A stretch of DNA of 64,000 bases from Datisca glomerata (lineage: Eukaryota > Streptophyta > Magnoliopsida > Cucurbitales > Datiscaceae), in NCBI GenBank assembly GCA_003255025.1, contig QANY01005052.1, forward strand, positions 1,612,001 through 1,676,000, read 5' to 3'. Below, one piece after another: positions 35,501 through 47,345 of this stretch. Within the stretch, counting starts at the first letter, position 1; each line of letters opens with the position of its first letter. The position numbers and the translations under genes are program-made. Below the pieces are notes generated by a model. It made no database searches, was not told the origin of the DNA, and worked only from the letters and a program-made list of their open reading frames with translations.

Positions 35501-36196
35501 ATAGTTGTAGTGGGTCCGACTGCAATTGACAATTTCATAATTTGATATTATTTCAATTTATCCCTAAATATCCGATATGTCATTATCTAGAAAATATACA
35601 TATATTATTTTAATGATCTCAGTTAGTGAATTAGTTGTTTAGTCATCAATCAAGAATTGAATTGAGAATATAGTTGGTGTCAGCATGTTTTTTCCTTGCG
35701 ATTAAAAGTTTAGCAAATCTCTAAAAAAAATAATCATCGCGTTCTTTTAGAGAATTGTCTCACTAAAACCATCCTTAGTAAAACTCTAGATCTCATGTGT
35801 TGAGTACATCTAGAGATCGAAAAAAATGTATTGTAATATTCTACGTGCCCACACATGTCCTAGTGCGTTGATGATTGACTTGGAAGATTTTGGTGTCGAT
35901 ATCAGAGTCTACTGATTGTTGGAACAGTTTCATGGGACAGATGATCGATCGATTTTGCAAAGACGCTTGATATAATCTACAATATGTATATGATTCATAA
36001 CCTTGTATGTTGTAGATTTAATGTATAAATATATAATGGATCCCGACTGATTGAAAAATTATACTTTTAATAAAAAGTTTTTATTTAATTACCGTGGCGT
36101 TGCGCAAATTTTATTTTATTAAAAGATTCGATCTTTATTAAAAGTTTAATTTTTGAAATGTTCTCGCGCCATGCGCTTCCGCCGCGATGACCAACA
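32582..36196 (+). repeat. LTR A (5' LTR of nested copia), split by a solo LTR
   Basis: Starts TATTGGGGGTAATGCCCTC (TG to TA at the first dinucleotide) and ends CGATGACCAACA at 36196. Net length without the inserted solo LTR and its extra CATGG is about 2.1 kb, close to LTR C (2159 bp). At 35340-35520 it has GTGCCAC/GTGGCAC palindromic modules, more of them than LTR C. Confidence 0.9.
33554..35052 (+). mobile_element. Solo LTR (LTR B) inside LTR A, duplication CATGG
   Basis: TGTTTGGGGTTACGCCCTC to GATGACCAACA, same family and orientation as LTRs A and C. CATGG flanks it at 33549-33553 and 35053-35057, and LTR A continues on both sides. No internal element sequence is present, which fits insertion followed by LTR-LTR recombination. 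It is about 700 bp shorter than A or C: after GTAGTG at 34961 the next base is N (34962) and the sequence jumps to the equivalent of 42315. Confidence 0.92.
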
Positions 36197-36198
36197 AG

Positions 36199-36210
36199 TG
36201 GTATTAGAGC
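36199..36210 (+). promoter_or_regulatory. tRNA-Met primer binding site
   Basis: TGGTATTAGAGC, one mismatch from the common copia site TGGTATCAGAGC, two bases after the LTR end. Confidence 0.9.
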
Positions 36211-38128
36211 GGTGTTTATATATTTATATGTTAAATGCTGTGTGGGTTTTGTTACATTATTTTATAATATGTATGAATGAATTGATGGTTATGTTTTCTA
36301 ATGTATGAAAAATAATGGATCATTAATTATATGGTAATTATTGGGTTAGCTTTTGTTCTTTTAATTTTTCATTAGATCTTGTGTAAACCGTTTTGGGGCG
36401 TAGGAAGTTTTGTAATTTTATTTTGAATATTTATTGTAATTGTTTTGATCGTGAGAAGACGTAGAACGCACGAGACAAATGACGGAGGAAAAATAATAGA
36501 AATAGGAATTCTTTTTGGATTTCCGGTGCTGGCGCTGCAGGTTAATGATTACCGACAATGTCGCTTGAATTTATTGTTCTAGTGACGTCGCTGGAAAATC
36601 AGTGCCGGCGGCGGCACACGGCGGTGATGGTGGTCGGTGATAAGTGTTGTCACATTTAGGTAAGTTTCGCACAAACCCTGATAGCAACCAACCCTATCAC
36701 TATGGAGTTTAAAGATGTCCCTAAGTCTATTAATTATCCTTTTAAATTTTGAATTAATGTAATTTAAAATTAATTATTAATTATTAATTTTATGAAAATT
36801 AGAAATTAATAGGTTGATTGAGTTTGATCCAAGTTTCACCAAATCGAATAAAGTGCCTATTTGACTAAGTCAAAGTCAACTATTTTTAAAATATAATTAT
36901 ATTAAATTAATTTGAATTAAGAAAAATAGTTTTTCCTAATTAAATAAGATTTTGTTCAAAATTAGAAGATTATGAAGACGGACATCAGGTGGAAAAGATA
37001 ATATTTGAGAAATATGTATTCTTGAAGTTTGATTTGTAATATTTTTTTTATTTCAAAGGTTGTAATTTCGAAATACTCAATAGTCACTCGGTCCATTATT
37101 ATTTTATTTGATTGTTAAATAATTGTTTAATTATTATGTTTGATAGCATGTTCATGTATTAGTCGATCGCATTCCATACATGAAAATCCTACACAGTTTT
37201 ATTTGATCATGCATCTCATAAGTAGAAACATGATGTATTAAGGAAGAATAATATGTTTATATATATTGTTTTATGAAACAATTGCATGTAAACTGTTAAG
37301 TTTTAATTAGTTAAAACTTGATAATCACACTACTCTTAAGGCTACTATAACCTTTAAAATAACCAACTTTAGTAAAAGAGTTTTATTAAAGTTTGATGAA
37401 TGTAATTAATTAGTTAATCTAAGTTCATCTAATTATGACTTGAGAAAGTTAAATGAACTTAGACCCATGAGATTGGATTAACTGTTAATTTAACATTCAT
37501 AAGGTTATCATTTTAACTAGTAATTAATTTGAAATTAATTGATTACTTGAAAATAGAAACACAATATCCTAAAATAGTGAGTGAGAGAAGGTTGACATGT
37601 CAATGTACCCTACGGTCTCCATTATTAGTACAATACCGTGAGTTATAGTGAGGGCCTGGAGATGACTTTATTTTCATCCCCCTAAGGAATGTTTCGAGCT
37701 GTATCAATGCCAAGGTTGGACTTCTTAAGAAGATAGGACTAAATGATATAGTTTAGTTTGACCGACCCTAAGGTGGCATTTTCTAAATCAAGCCATGAAA
37801 TTTGAAATAATGGGTTACACTCACAAAGTTACAATTATGCTTTCATGTGGATAGTTTTTACTTGACTGAACAAGTGTTACCTTATTGTTAAAAGAGAAAA
37901 TATTATATATTTTAAGTTTTAATTAATAAGGATGAGAATATCTCGTAGACAATCTGATATTAACCTGACTGACCCTAAGGCAGTACATTAATCTTTGAGT
38001 TGTTTTATCGTGATTAGTAAATGTCAAATTTGTATGTTTTTTATGTTGCATGACGTTTACTTTTTGAATTCTAGATATTTATCAATTATATTGAATCTTG
38101 TATGTTTTAAATTTCAGTTATCAATATT
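36211..38128 (+). other. Long untranslated leader of the nested copia
   Basis: About 1.9 kb between primer site and gag ATG with no ORF that carries motifs. A GC-rich patch (36525-36645; GCGGCGGCACACGGCGG) stands out from AT-rich surroundings and has a counterpart at 57740-57930 in copia 2. Confidence 0.6.
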
Positions 38129-38440
38129 ATGTCTTCCATGGGTAACCTAGTTACTACTTTACTCGCTCTTGATAAATTGAATGGTGATAACTTCGTACGT
38201 TAAAAATCAAACATGAACTTAATGCTGATTTGTGAGAACCATAAGTTCGTTCTTACTGAGGAATTTCCTGAGTAGCCCGCTGCTAATGCCCCTAAAAATG
38301 TTAGGGACAAATATGATATTTGGTTCATATCAAACAACAAGGCGAAGTGCTACATGATTTGTGAGTACTTTTATAGTTACAAGGATAAAAAAGTATTTGT
38401 GTCGACAAATGCAACCTTCCTTAAGCATGACTATATGTAA
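38129..38440 (+). pseudogene. Nested copia gag, N-terminal fragment
   Basis: ATG at 38129. MSSMGNLVTTLLALDKLNGD then SNMNLMLICENHKFVLTEEF, APKNVRDKYDIWF and NNKAKCYM match the Gag start of the related copia 2. In-frame stops at about 38201 and 38273. The similarity ends near 38440, at the deletion. Confidence 0.8.
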
Positions 38441-40236
38441 AACTACAAACCTTTTAGCAACGTAGTTCTCAAGGAATTAGCGGGTGATGAGATCAGACCA
38501 CCTTCAAGTTCTACGGATAAATGAAAAACTAGAGAAATTATAGTTCCTACAAATAAACCCTCGATGCAATGTCGTAGTGGGAGGGTTGTGAGACAACAAG
38601 TTCATTAAAAATTAGAGACAGATGTCCTAGTGTCAGACACTAATAAGGACGATCCATTATCTTATGAAGAAGTAATGGATGATCCTGAAAATGAGAAATG
38701 GCAACATGCTATGAACTAGGAAATAAAATCTATGGATTCTAATATTGTCTGGGAATTTGTAGATCCACGTAAAGATGTCAGGCCCATTGGATGTAAATGG
38801 ATCTCAAGAAGAATGGAGGTGCAGATGAGAAAGTAGAGACTTTCAATGCACGGTTAGTAGCCAAGGGTTATACATAAAGGGAGAGAGTTGATTACTAATA
38901 GACATTCTCCTGTGGCCATGCTAAGATCCATTCACATAATTTTGTCCATAGCCACTAGTTTTGACTATGAGATATGGCAAATCGATGTCAAGATAGATTT
39001 TGTGAATGACTCTCTTGAAGAAAATATCTATATGATGCAACCAGAAAAGTTAGTAAAAATGGGCAATAACAAAAAGTATACAAATTACTTAAATCCATTG
39101 ATGGATTAAAACAAACATCTAGATCTTGAAATCCTATATTTGATGCGATTATTAAATCATATGGCTTCTAGTAAAATGTTGACGAAGCTTGTGTTTATAA
39201 ATACATCAAAGACAAGATAGTGGTTTTCTTAATTTTTTATGTTGACGATATTCTACTCATTGAAAATGATGTAGAAATTTTGTCAAAAGTAAATAAGTGG
39301 TTAGCTGAGAAATTTCAAATGAAAGATTTGAGAGAAGCGAGCTATGTTCTGGGCATCCAAATCCTAAGGGATAGAAATAACAAGCTATTGGCACTTTTTT
39401 AGACATTTTATATTGATAAGGTGTTGGAGAGATCTCTATGAAGAATTCTAAGAAAAGTCAACTATCAACCATACATGAAATTGTCCTCTCCAAAGAACAA
39501 TGTCCTAAGACACCTCAGGAGGAAGAGGATATGAGAAAGGTTCTCTATGCTTCAGCAGTGGGAAGTCTCATGTAAGTCATGTTGTGTAGGAGATCGAATA
39601 TCTGTTATGTCGTGGCAATTATCAGTCGTTATCAATCAAATTCATGTTTTGAACACTGAATTGTAGTAAAATACATTCTCAAGTATTTTAGGAGAATGTG
39701 AAACTATGTGTTTGTTTATTTAGATGGAGACCTGAACCCCACTCGATATACTGATTATGATTTTAAATCAGACAGAGACATTCAAAAGTCAACATCTAGA
39801 TCAGTATTCACTCTAGGTGGAGGAACTGTAGTCTGGAGAAGTATTAAACAATCAATTATTACAGATTCCACTATGGAACCCAAATATATAGCCGCTTGTG
39901 AAGCTGCGATAGAAACGGTATGACTCAGAAAGTTCTATATTGATCTGGAATAGTTTTAGATATGGACAAGTCACTAATCCTTTATTGTGACAATAGTGGG
40001 GCTGTAGCGATTTACAAGGAACCGAGGTGTCATAAGAGGGGAAAGCACATAGAGAGGAAATATCATCTTGTAAGAGGGATCGTGCATTGATGGAATGTGA
40101 TTGTTTTGAAGATAGCGTCGGAATAGAACCTGGTCGATCCTTTTACCAAGGCACTTCCAGCGAAGTCATTTGAGGGTCACGCGCATAACATGGTATTGAG
40201 AGAAATGCGACATTTGTTTTAGGATAAGTGGGAGAT
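38441..40236 (+). pseudogene. Nested copia reverse transcriptase and RNase H, integrase missing
   Basis: The linker region SMQCRSGRVVRQQ appears at about 38560, so protease and the whole integrase core are absent. Reverse transcriptase pieces: DDPLSYEEVMDDPENEKWQH, NIVWEFVDPRKDVRPIGCKW (38640-38800), YEIWQIDVKIDFVNDSLEEN (38966-39025) and FYVDDILLIENDVEI (39235-39280, catalytic YVDD kept). RNase [30 protein letters not shown] (39795-39900) and YCDNSGAVAIYKEPRCHKRG (39983-40042). Many stops and frame changes. AAGTGGGAGAT just before 40237 is the polypurine tract. Confidence 0.88.
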
Positions 40237-41289
40237 TGTTGGAGGTTATGCCTTCAAAACATGCGTATTGACATTTTGATATTAAATTTAATGAGAATTA
40301 CATATTCATTAATGAGACTATGATCTTGCATTAGTACGTGAGGATTAAGATCATATATAATGAATAAAATTGTCAGTAACATATTAAAGTATGAAATCTT
40401 TAATGAATGGTTGCTAGTACGGTTCACTAAACATTATAAATACGTGTGATTTAGATCCGCATCATTTATGTGGATAGACATTTCAGTGAAGGTACTTTAT
40501 AGAATGAGATTATATATGATTGGACCGATACAAATTAATATCTTTATCAATGTGCCGTTAATCATAAATATTTAATACACATCAATTCAATGATCATATA
40601 TAGATCAGTCTGAATCCTGAGTAGTCATGAACTCCTATGCATGTCTACTTGATCTTTTGATTCACTCGTTAAGGTCTGTTTGCAAATCAGACTAATGACT
40701 TTTGTTTAAGAGATCCAGTGATATTGATGGCTGAGAACGTAATCTTACAAGATTTGGAATCCTAGTTTTTTTAACGCATCGTGTATTGGTTCACTTAAGT
40801 GTTAATTCTTGATCTGAATGGTTATTGAGCTCAAATTTATAATACGATTATAAATTAGTCATTCATTAATGAATTAATGATACTTAAGGATCAAGAGGTA
40901 ATTTGAAGGATACAACTGTAATTTTAACCAGTTCTATTTTACAAACCAATAATTGGAGGACAGAGTTACATGAAATGATTATATCAACGGATTACATGAG
41001 AATACTCTGTAAATACATTCTATAATCTCTAAGAGTGCAATTCCATATTGTAGTAGAGTAATAATGATATTAATAAATAAGATTATTTAATTAAATAGTT
41101 TAATTAATAATCTAGTTTATTAGAGCTTAGGATTATAGGTACATGATCCTCAAATCACATCTGTACTACGCAGTCTAGGATGTGAATATTTCTTGACATG
41201 AGAAGATGACTGACTTGCAAAAAAATTTTATTTTGGGATAAGTACGTAATTATGAGTGATTAATTAATTAAAAATTAATCAATTGAATT

Positions 41290-41329
<40 letters not shown>

Positions 41330-42395
41330 TTCAGAAATTATATATATAAATAATTATCGATTATTTTTCCAATTATCAATAAGTGAGACAGAATATCTAA
41401 TTTATGAAATTAGATAATTAAATTATTATTAGATAATAATTTGAATCTGTTATTTGTCAAACAACAGATAGTTTAGTTGATAAAGATAATCAGATATATT
41501 AATTTTAAATTAATTGATATCAAGGCATTTATCTAATTAAAATAAACATTTAATTTGTAATAATTGGCACGTGTCGATCAATGATTAAGAATCATAGATC
41601 GCCAGGGACTGCTGTAGTGTCCTGCGGCACTAAACAGTAGGCGTGTAACATTGCAGTGCCATGCGACACTACAGTGTGGTGTGACACTGCAGTTGTGCAC
41701 AATTGTAGTAGGTCCCACTGTAATTGGTAATTTTTAATTAAATATTATTTCAGTTTATCCCTAAATATCTGATATGTCATTATGTAAAAAATATACATGT
41801 ATTATTCTAATGACCTCAGTTAGCGAATTAGTTGATCAGTTCATCAATCAAGAATTGAATTGAGAACACAATTGGTGTCAGAGTATTTTTTCTCTGCGAT
41901 TAAAAGTTAATCAAATTTCTTAAAGAATAATCATCGTGTCATTTTAGACAATCATTTCACTAAAGTCATTCTTAATAAATCTCTACATCTCATGTAATGA
42001 GTAAATCTAAAGACAGAAAAAGTTCTTGTAATATTACGTGCTCATACACGTCCTAGTGCGTTGAGGATTGACTTGAAATATATTGGTATGGATCTCAGAG
42101 TCTACTGATCGTTGGAATGGTTTCGTGGGATGGAGGATCGATCAGTTTTACAAGGGCGCTTGATGTAGACTACAAGAGGTATTTGATTCCTAACCTTGCA
42201 TGTTGTAGATTTAATGTATAAGTATATAATGGATTCTGACTGATTGAAAAAGAGTTTTCAGTAAAAAAAAGTTATTTGGTTATCGTGGCGTTGTGAGTTT
42301 TGTTTTATTAAAAAATTTGATCTTTATAAAAGTTTAATTTTTTAAATGGCCTTGCGCCACACACTTTCCCATCGCGTGCGCCGCGATGATCAACA
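40237..42395 (+). repeat. LTR C (3' LTR of nested copia)
   Basis: TGTTGGAGGTTATGCC to ATGATCAACA, 2159 bp. Contains an (AT)n microsatellite at about 41290-41322 that is shorter or absent in A and B. Confidence 0.92.
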
Positions 42396-43090
42396 AATAC
42401 ACGCTTCGATTCAAAGATGAAATGGCCATAGTTGAAATTTGTGACGATCAAGTAGCAAGGCTAGCTATCATACGGGGATTGGATCCAAACTCCCCCTTTT
42501 TTATGATTTGTTGAAGGTAAAGCCATTGTCAATTCCAGAAACATTTCAGCGGGAACAGACTTACATTACACTGGAGGAGGAAAAGAAAAGCATGATGAAG
42601 TTATTAGAACATGTGAAATGAATACGAACGGGAAAACTCTAATAAACGAGGAAGGGCAACCAAAAGGGTCAATCAAAGTCTATATGCCACTTACGATACT
42701 TGTTAACCAGATTTTAGAAGCAATAAAAAACAAAGCCTGGTTGAAAAGACTGGCATCGCTAATGATAGAACTCAGTAGCAGGGACAAAGATAAGTATTGT
42801 TCGAACTATAGAAGCTACGGATATTATACCAGAGATTGTTACCGGCTCAAATATTACGTCAAAGAACTAGTGAAGGGGGGTTATCTTCAACAATATGTTT
42901 TGAGGGAAGAACGGAAACAAGCAGTGAAAAAGGGACTCAAAATAAGGGGAAAGAGCCTCTTCGGATCGACGATCTAATTATTGCTCTAACCGAACATGTA
43001 GAAATCATGAGAAAAGAAGGAAAATGTATTGCGAGAAGCCTACAAGAAGTGATCATTGAGAACGGGCTAGTACGTCAACGAACAATGTAA
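42396..43090 (+). pseudogene. Gypsy element 3 gag, downstream part
   Basis: RFKDEMAIVEICDD, RLAIIRGLDPNSPFF and LEEEKKSMMKLL (42411-42600) continue the Gag core. A CCHC-like segment follows: CSNYRSYGYYTRDCYRLKYY (42796-42855), then VKGGYLQQYVLREE. A TGA at 42619 and later frame changes break it. Confidence 0.82.
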
Positions 43091-43960
43091 GTTCGCCACT
43101 AATATTTGGTGACTTGGATCTAACAGATCATGGCGAACAACATAATGATGCTATGGTAATAACCATCCATGTTGGGAATTGCCTCATGAGAAGAGTTTTA
43201 ATTGATGATGGGTGTGCTATCAATATTCCCCATCGTTCGATAATAGAGAAAATGTTAATGGTGAACCTAAAGTTGTAGGGTCCGTGACAATTATTGGTCA
43301 GATTCAACAGAGCAATAATGTGCTTAGATAGAACAATAGTACTCCCCGTAAATGCTGAGCCGTTCAACCATCTAACGAAATTTATGGTGTTGGACACGTC
43401 ATCCCTATTCAATGGTATTTTGGGAAGGATATGAGTGCACAAGATGAAAGCAGCTCCATCAACATATTATCAAGTGATGAACACCAATATCTAAGAGGAA
43501 TCAAAACAATTAGAGGAGATTAAGCTGCCACTCGATGTTGTGCTATCTCAGCCTTGGAATTCGTTAAACGTACAACTTCTGAGAAAGAACCGAGCATTAA
43601 CAGAAGTGGATGAAAATAGATGGAAACAATTCAATAGCAATTAAAGGGTGACAGACATGAAGAGTCATCTAACCCCAGGTATGAAGCTGTAAAAGCTACT
43701 GAACTCATATTCTCAGTGAACAGAAGTTAGAAAGTGACTCAGATAGGTGCCCAACTTGGTGAAAAATGTTGAAAAGTGAACTGATAAATTTTCTAAAGAA
43801 AATAAATTTTCTAAAGAAATATAGTGATGTGTTTGTGAGCACAACCCAAGAAATGTCAGGTATTGCTGAAGAAATTATTTATCATAAGCTAAACATTGAC
43901 CATTATGGTAAACCAGTGAAATAGTAGAAAAGAAGCTTCACCCTGGAACATAATGATTGG
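43091..43960 (+). pseudogene. Gypsy element 3 protease and start of reverse transcriptase
   Basis: Protease-like segment: HVGNCLMRRVLIDDGCAIN (43168-43225), where the active-site position reads DDG. Further on FKFMVLDTSSLFN-type sequence (43375-43420). The reverse transcriptase entry reads MSGIAEEIIYHKLN then GKPVK (43853-43920). The catalytic core that should follow is missing. Confidence 0.75.
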
Positions 43961-44480
43961 CAAAATGGTCTATTCAATTGGGGTAATATGAAATCTGCTA
44001 GAAACCCAAAACGTCAGTAAAAAGGTAAGTACTTGAGACTTTGTCGTAGATTTTACCCATTATGAAAAAAATCAGAACAGGAAAGTGGCGGTAGAACAGG
44101 AAAACATCCTTTGATTTTATTTGTAGATGGTGCATTAAATAATCATGGAGCGGGGAACAAGGGTTGTCATATAAACTCCCTTCGAAGAAACTTGGAGTAG
44201 TCAATCTATTTTAGTTTTGAAGTCTATAAGAATGAAATGGAAAATGAAGCCCAAATAGCATGAGTTAACATGCTATATGAATTAGGAGAATGAAAATAAA
44301 AATTTATTGTGATTCTAGGCTAATTGTTAAACAGGTCATGGGAGAATTCACGGTAAAGGATCCTAGGATGATCAATTACTTGCAACAAACAAAAGACATG
44401 TAGAGCCTCTTAAAAGGATACGAGATCCAACAAATTCCTCAAGCTTAGAACAACCATGCGGATGCCCTAGTAATGTTGGG
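43961..44480 (+). pseudogene. Gypsy element 3: deletion junction and RNase H
   Basis: Between about 43960 and 44100 the sequence passes from the reverse transcriptase entry to the RNase H with only a few intervening codons (VSTWDFVVDFTHYEKNQN), so most of the reverse transcriptase is deleted. RNase H: LFVDGALNNHGAG (44122-44160), a SIxF segment, YELGE, then VMGEFTVKDPRMINYLQQTK, GYEIQQIPQA and NNHADALVMLGS (44338-44478). Confidence 0.8.
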
Positions 44481-45780
44481 ATCATAATTACAATTACCAT
44501 ACATAAGGATGTTCTCGAGGAACCAAGCATAAAGTGCATGTCACCAATCATTGCAGGTATGGAAGTCGACGTGGAACCCAGCTGGCAGGAAGATATCATC
44601 CATTACCTAGAGAATGGAGAGCTACCAATAGATAAACTTCTAGGAAGGAAGATCCGCAATAAAGTGCAAGGTATTCACTAATTAATGGAAAACTCTATCG
44701 TAGGTCGTTTGCAGGATAATATTTGAAATGTTTGAAGCCAAGGGAAACCCAGTATGTACTAGTGGAAATCCATGAGGGGATCTATGAAAATCACACTAGT
44801 GGAAGGTTGTTGGCTCATAAGATATTGAATGAAGGATATTACAGGCCCAAGATACACCAGAGCGTAAAGCAATATGCAAGGAATATCGAAAAATGTCAAC
44901 CTTTTGCTCTTGCAACCAAGACGACACCTCGAGAACTCAAAACCATAGCAAGTCCGTGGCCATTCATGCAATGGGTCTTGGATATAATGGGACCGCTCCT
45001 AATGGCACCGGCCAAAAGCATTTTCAACTTATCACAACTGATTAATTCATAAAGTGGTATGAAGCAGAAACATTCGCCAGGGTTTGCTAAAAGGAAATAA
45101 AAGGGCTCTTATGGAATTATATTGTTTGTTTGTATGGGATACTTCGAATACCAATTTCATATAATGGCCTACAGTTCACCAGAAGAATAATCAAGACCTT
45201 TTGTTAAAGACTTCAAATAAAAAATGGTTTACGATGATTTATTATCCGCAAGGGAATGGTCAAGCAGAAAGATCCAATAGGACGATTCTGGAAAGTCTAA
45301 AGAAATAGCTATAATCAGTTAAGAAAAATAGGTAGAAGAATTACTTGTAGTATTGTCGGCCTATAGAACAACCCCAAGGGAACCAATGGGAGAAACGTCG
45401 TTTGCATTGGCATATGGGATACAGTCTGTCATACCGATTAATATCGGGAGTCCAACTGTAAGGCCAAGCCTGAATGAATCGTAAAATTTTGAACTGGAGA
45501 AGGAAATCCTAGATTTCCTAGAAGAGTAAATGGAAGCCGCACTTATGAGAATTGCCAGCTACAATCAGAAGATGAAATCTTACTTTCAGAAAATGATAAG
45601 GAAACGAGAATTTCAAGCAAGAGATTTAAAGCCGAAGAAAATATTTCAGACTGAAGGCAAAAGGTGCAAACTGGGAAGGACCCTACATAATCAACAAGAT
45701 AGGAGGCATTGACTATTATTTCCTCACAATGGAAGAACGCAAATATTTGGCGAAGAAGATACTATGTATGATTTAATTAT
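44481..45780 (+). pseudogene. Gypsy element 3 integrase
   Basis: Entry EDIIHYLENGELPIDKLLGR (44590-44650). The H2C2 finger follows (IHEGIYENHTSGRLL ... IEKCQPFA, 44765-44910). The core begins at PWPFMQWVLDIMGPL (44953-45000). The third acidic residue is in QGNGQAERSNRTILESLKK (45250-45305). C-terminal domain WEGPYIINKIGGIDYYFL (about 45675-45730) ends before 45780. Stops and frameshifts throughout. Confidence 0.85.
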
Positions 45781-45904
45781 GTACAAATGTCGCTATACTT
45801 ACTAACAATAACTTTTTGCGGTTTTTCCTATGAGGAGTTTTCCACGTAAAAAAGATGGTGTCTACTTATTCTTTTTTCATGCTCTAGAACTGGAGAACGC
45901 AATT

Positions 45905-46190
45905 GAAAATTAGGGCCATGGCTCTACAATAAGCCTAAGTCCTTGAGAAGGGACTATATTACAATAGACATGTATTCTCTAAAGATAACTTGTGGACATG
46001 GCTCTATAATGAGTCTAGTTCCTTGAGGGCAGACTGCACTGCAATGAACATCCATTTTCTAAAGGAAACCCAGGGCCATGGCTCTACAATGAGTTTATGT
46101 CTTTGAGAACGAATTCCACTACAATGAACATTTGTTTTCTAAATGAAACCTAGGGCCATGACTCTATAAAAGAAAAACTTGGATCATGAT
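45905..46190 (+). repeat. Tandem array, unit about 81 bp, three and a half copies
   Basis: AGGGCCATGGCTCTACAATR or close variants start near 45911, 45994, 46073 and 46154; each is followed by AGTCCTTGAGAA, ACTACAATGAACAT and TTTTCTAAA. It lies between integrase and the antisense ORF, the position in which tandem repeats are known in Tat-group elements such as Ogre and Retand. Confidence 0.85.
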
Positions 46191-46329
46191 CCAAGCCAGG
46201 AAATAGACTATTATGGGAAGAAACTTTGCAATTGACTAAGTCCCTGGAAGTGGATCGAGAAAGAATGCTAAGTCTCAAGGAAAAGAAATGAATACATCTA
46301 AAGGTAAAGGAAAATTTTCCATTTCATTA

Positions 46330-47345
46330 CTAAAAGGAAAAGAGACTTACATTCTTACAAGAAAAAGGACTACAACAATAAGAAAAAAAATGATTACAAC
46401 GAAGCAGTTAAGAGATAATGATAGAAGTGTTAAGAGTGTAAACAAGAGTTGCTTCAACCAAGAGTTCAGACCGGAGCGATCTAGGAGAAGTAGGCCCATC
46501 AAAAACAGGGTGTCCATATGGAATCTAAACAATGCCATCCCAATAGCCAAGGCTATAAATGGCTTGCTCTGCCTCAGTAAAAGCCTCTTGGAACTAAGCG
46601 ACCTCTTTTTCTTTCTCTTCAACGGCATGAATCATGACCAAGTCAGTAACTTTCATGGCCATCTAGCTTAAATTCTCCATTGTGAGGATGATTAGCTCAT
46701 CATCATGCTTCTCAGCCATTTCCCGAAACTCAGTCTCAGCCTTCCTGACTTGCTTCATCTCCGTTTAAATCCCTTCAACACGAACACGAGCTTCAACTAG
46801 CTCCCCCGATACCTTATCATGGCTTGCTCGCGCTAGCCATGATACTCTTGAATGGAGTTATGGTGAATAATCACCTAAAATAAAAATGATAGGTATGAAG
46901 GAATGACAAAACTGAATTTAAAAGAAAATATGTTAAGCAGAAATAAGGAAAATTTACCTTAACCAAGTCGTGGGTAAGTGAACATAATTCTAATACTCAT
47001 CAGATAAGTGGAGGCCATGTCCCTCTCATAGATGAACTCGTGATCAATAGCATGGGCTGCTTGAGGCTCGTTCAAGAAGCTCACAGAAGTAGGGATGGTG
47101 GGATCATTCCAGTAGCTCCTCAGTTTCCACGAGACAATTTCCCCAACATCAATTTGAGGAAGATCAGAAGCGAGGACATAAACCTCCAGCTGAGAGCGGG
47201 AGGAGGAGTCGGGGGTCGAGGAGAAGTTTTCATCTATAACAGGTGGTGGATTGGAGCTTGGCGCATCTGTTCGCGGACGGACTTTCCTCCCTCCATTCTC
47301 CCTAATCATCATTCTCAACCTCCTCATAGTTGATGGCCTACTAAA
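46330..47345 (-). pseudogene. Antisense extra ORF of gypsy element 3, spliced, coiled-coil type
   Basis: I do not know its function. Exon 1 (47327-46965, minus): Pro/Ser-rich start, then LPQIDVGEIVSWKLRSYWND, PTIPTSVSFLNEPQAAHAID and YERDMASTYL. It ends at a donor AAG/GTAAATT near 46960. The acceptor TTTTATTTTAG ends near 46874. Exon 2 reads VSGELVEARVRVEGI, RKAETEFREMAEKHDDELI and VEEKEKEVA (46830-46600), charged and heptad-like, with at least two stops. It runs opposite to gag-pol, downstream of integrase. It parallels the antisense PMD gene of element 1 in position but not in sequence. Confidence 0.55.

Larger units (their letters stand above)
32582..42395 (+). mobile_element. Nested Ty1/copia element with 5-bp target duplication, internally deleted
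   Basis: LTR A (32582) and LTR C (ending 42395) frame the insertion; AATAC occurs at 32577-32581 and 42396-42400. Interior: primer site 36199-36210, long leader, a gag start, a deletion that removes nearly everything to the integrase/reverse transcriptase linker, then damaged reverse transcriptase and RNase H. It cannot have moved on its own in this form. Confidence 0.93.

Noticed and set aside
46288..46671. Plus-strand open frame of 127 codons
   Set aside because: It is the reverse side of the antisense coiled-coil ORF and has no motif of its own.
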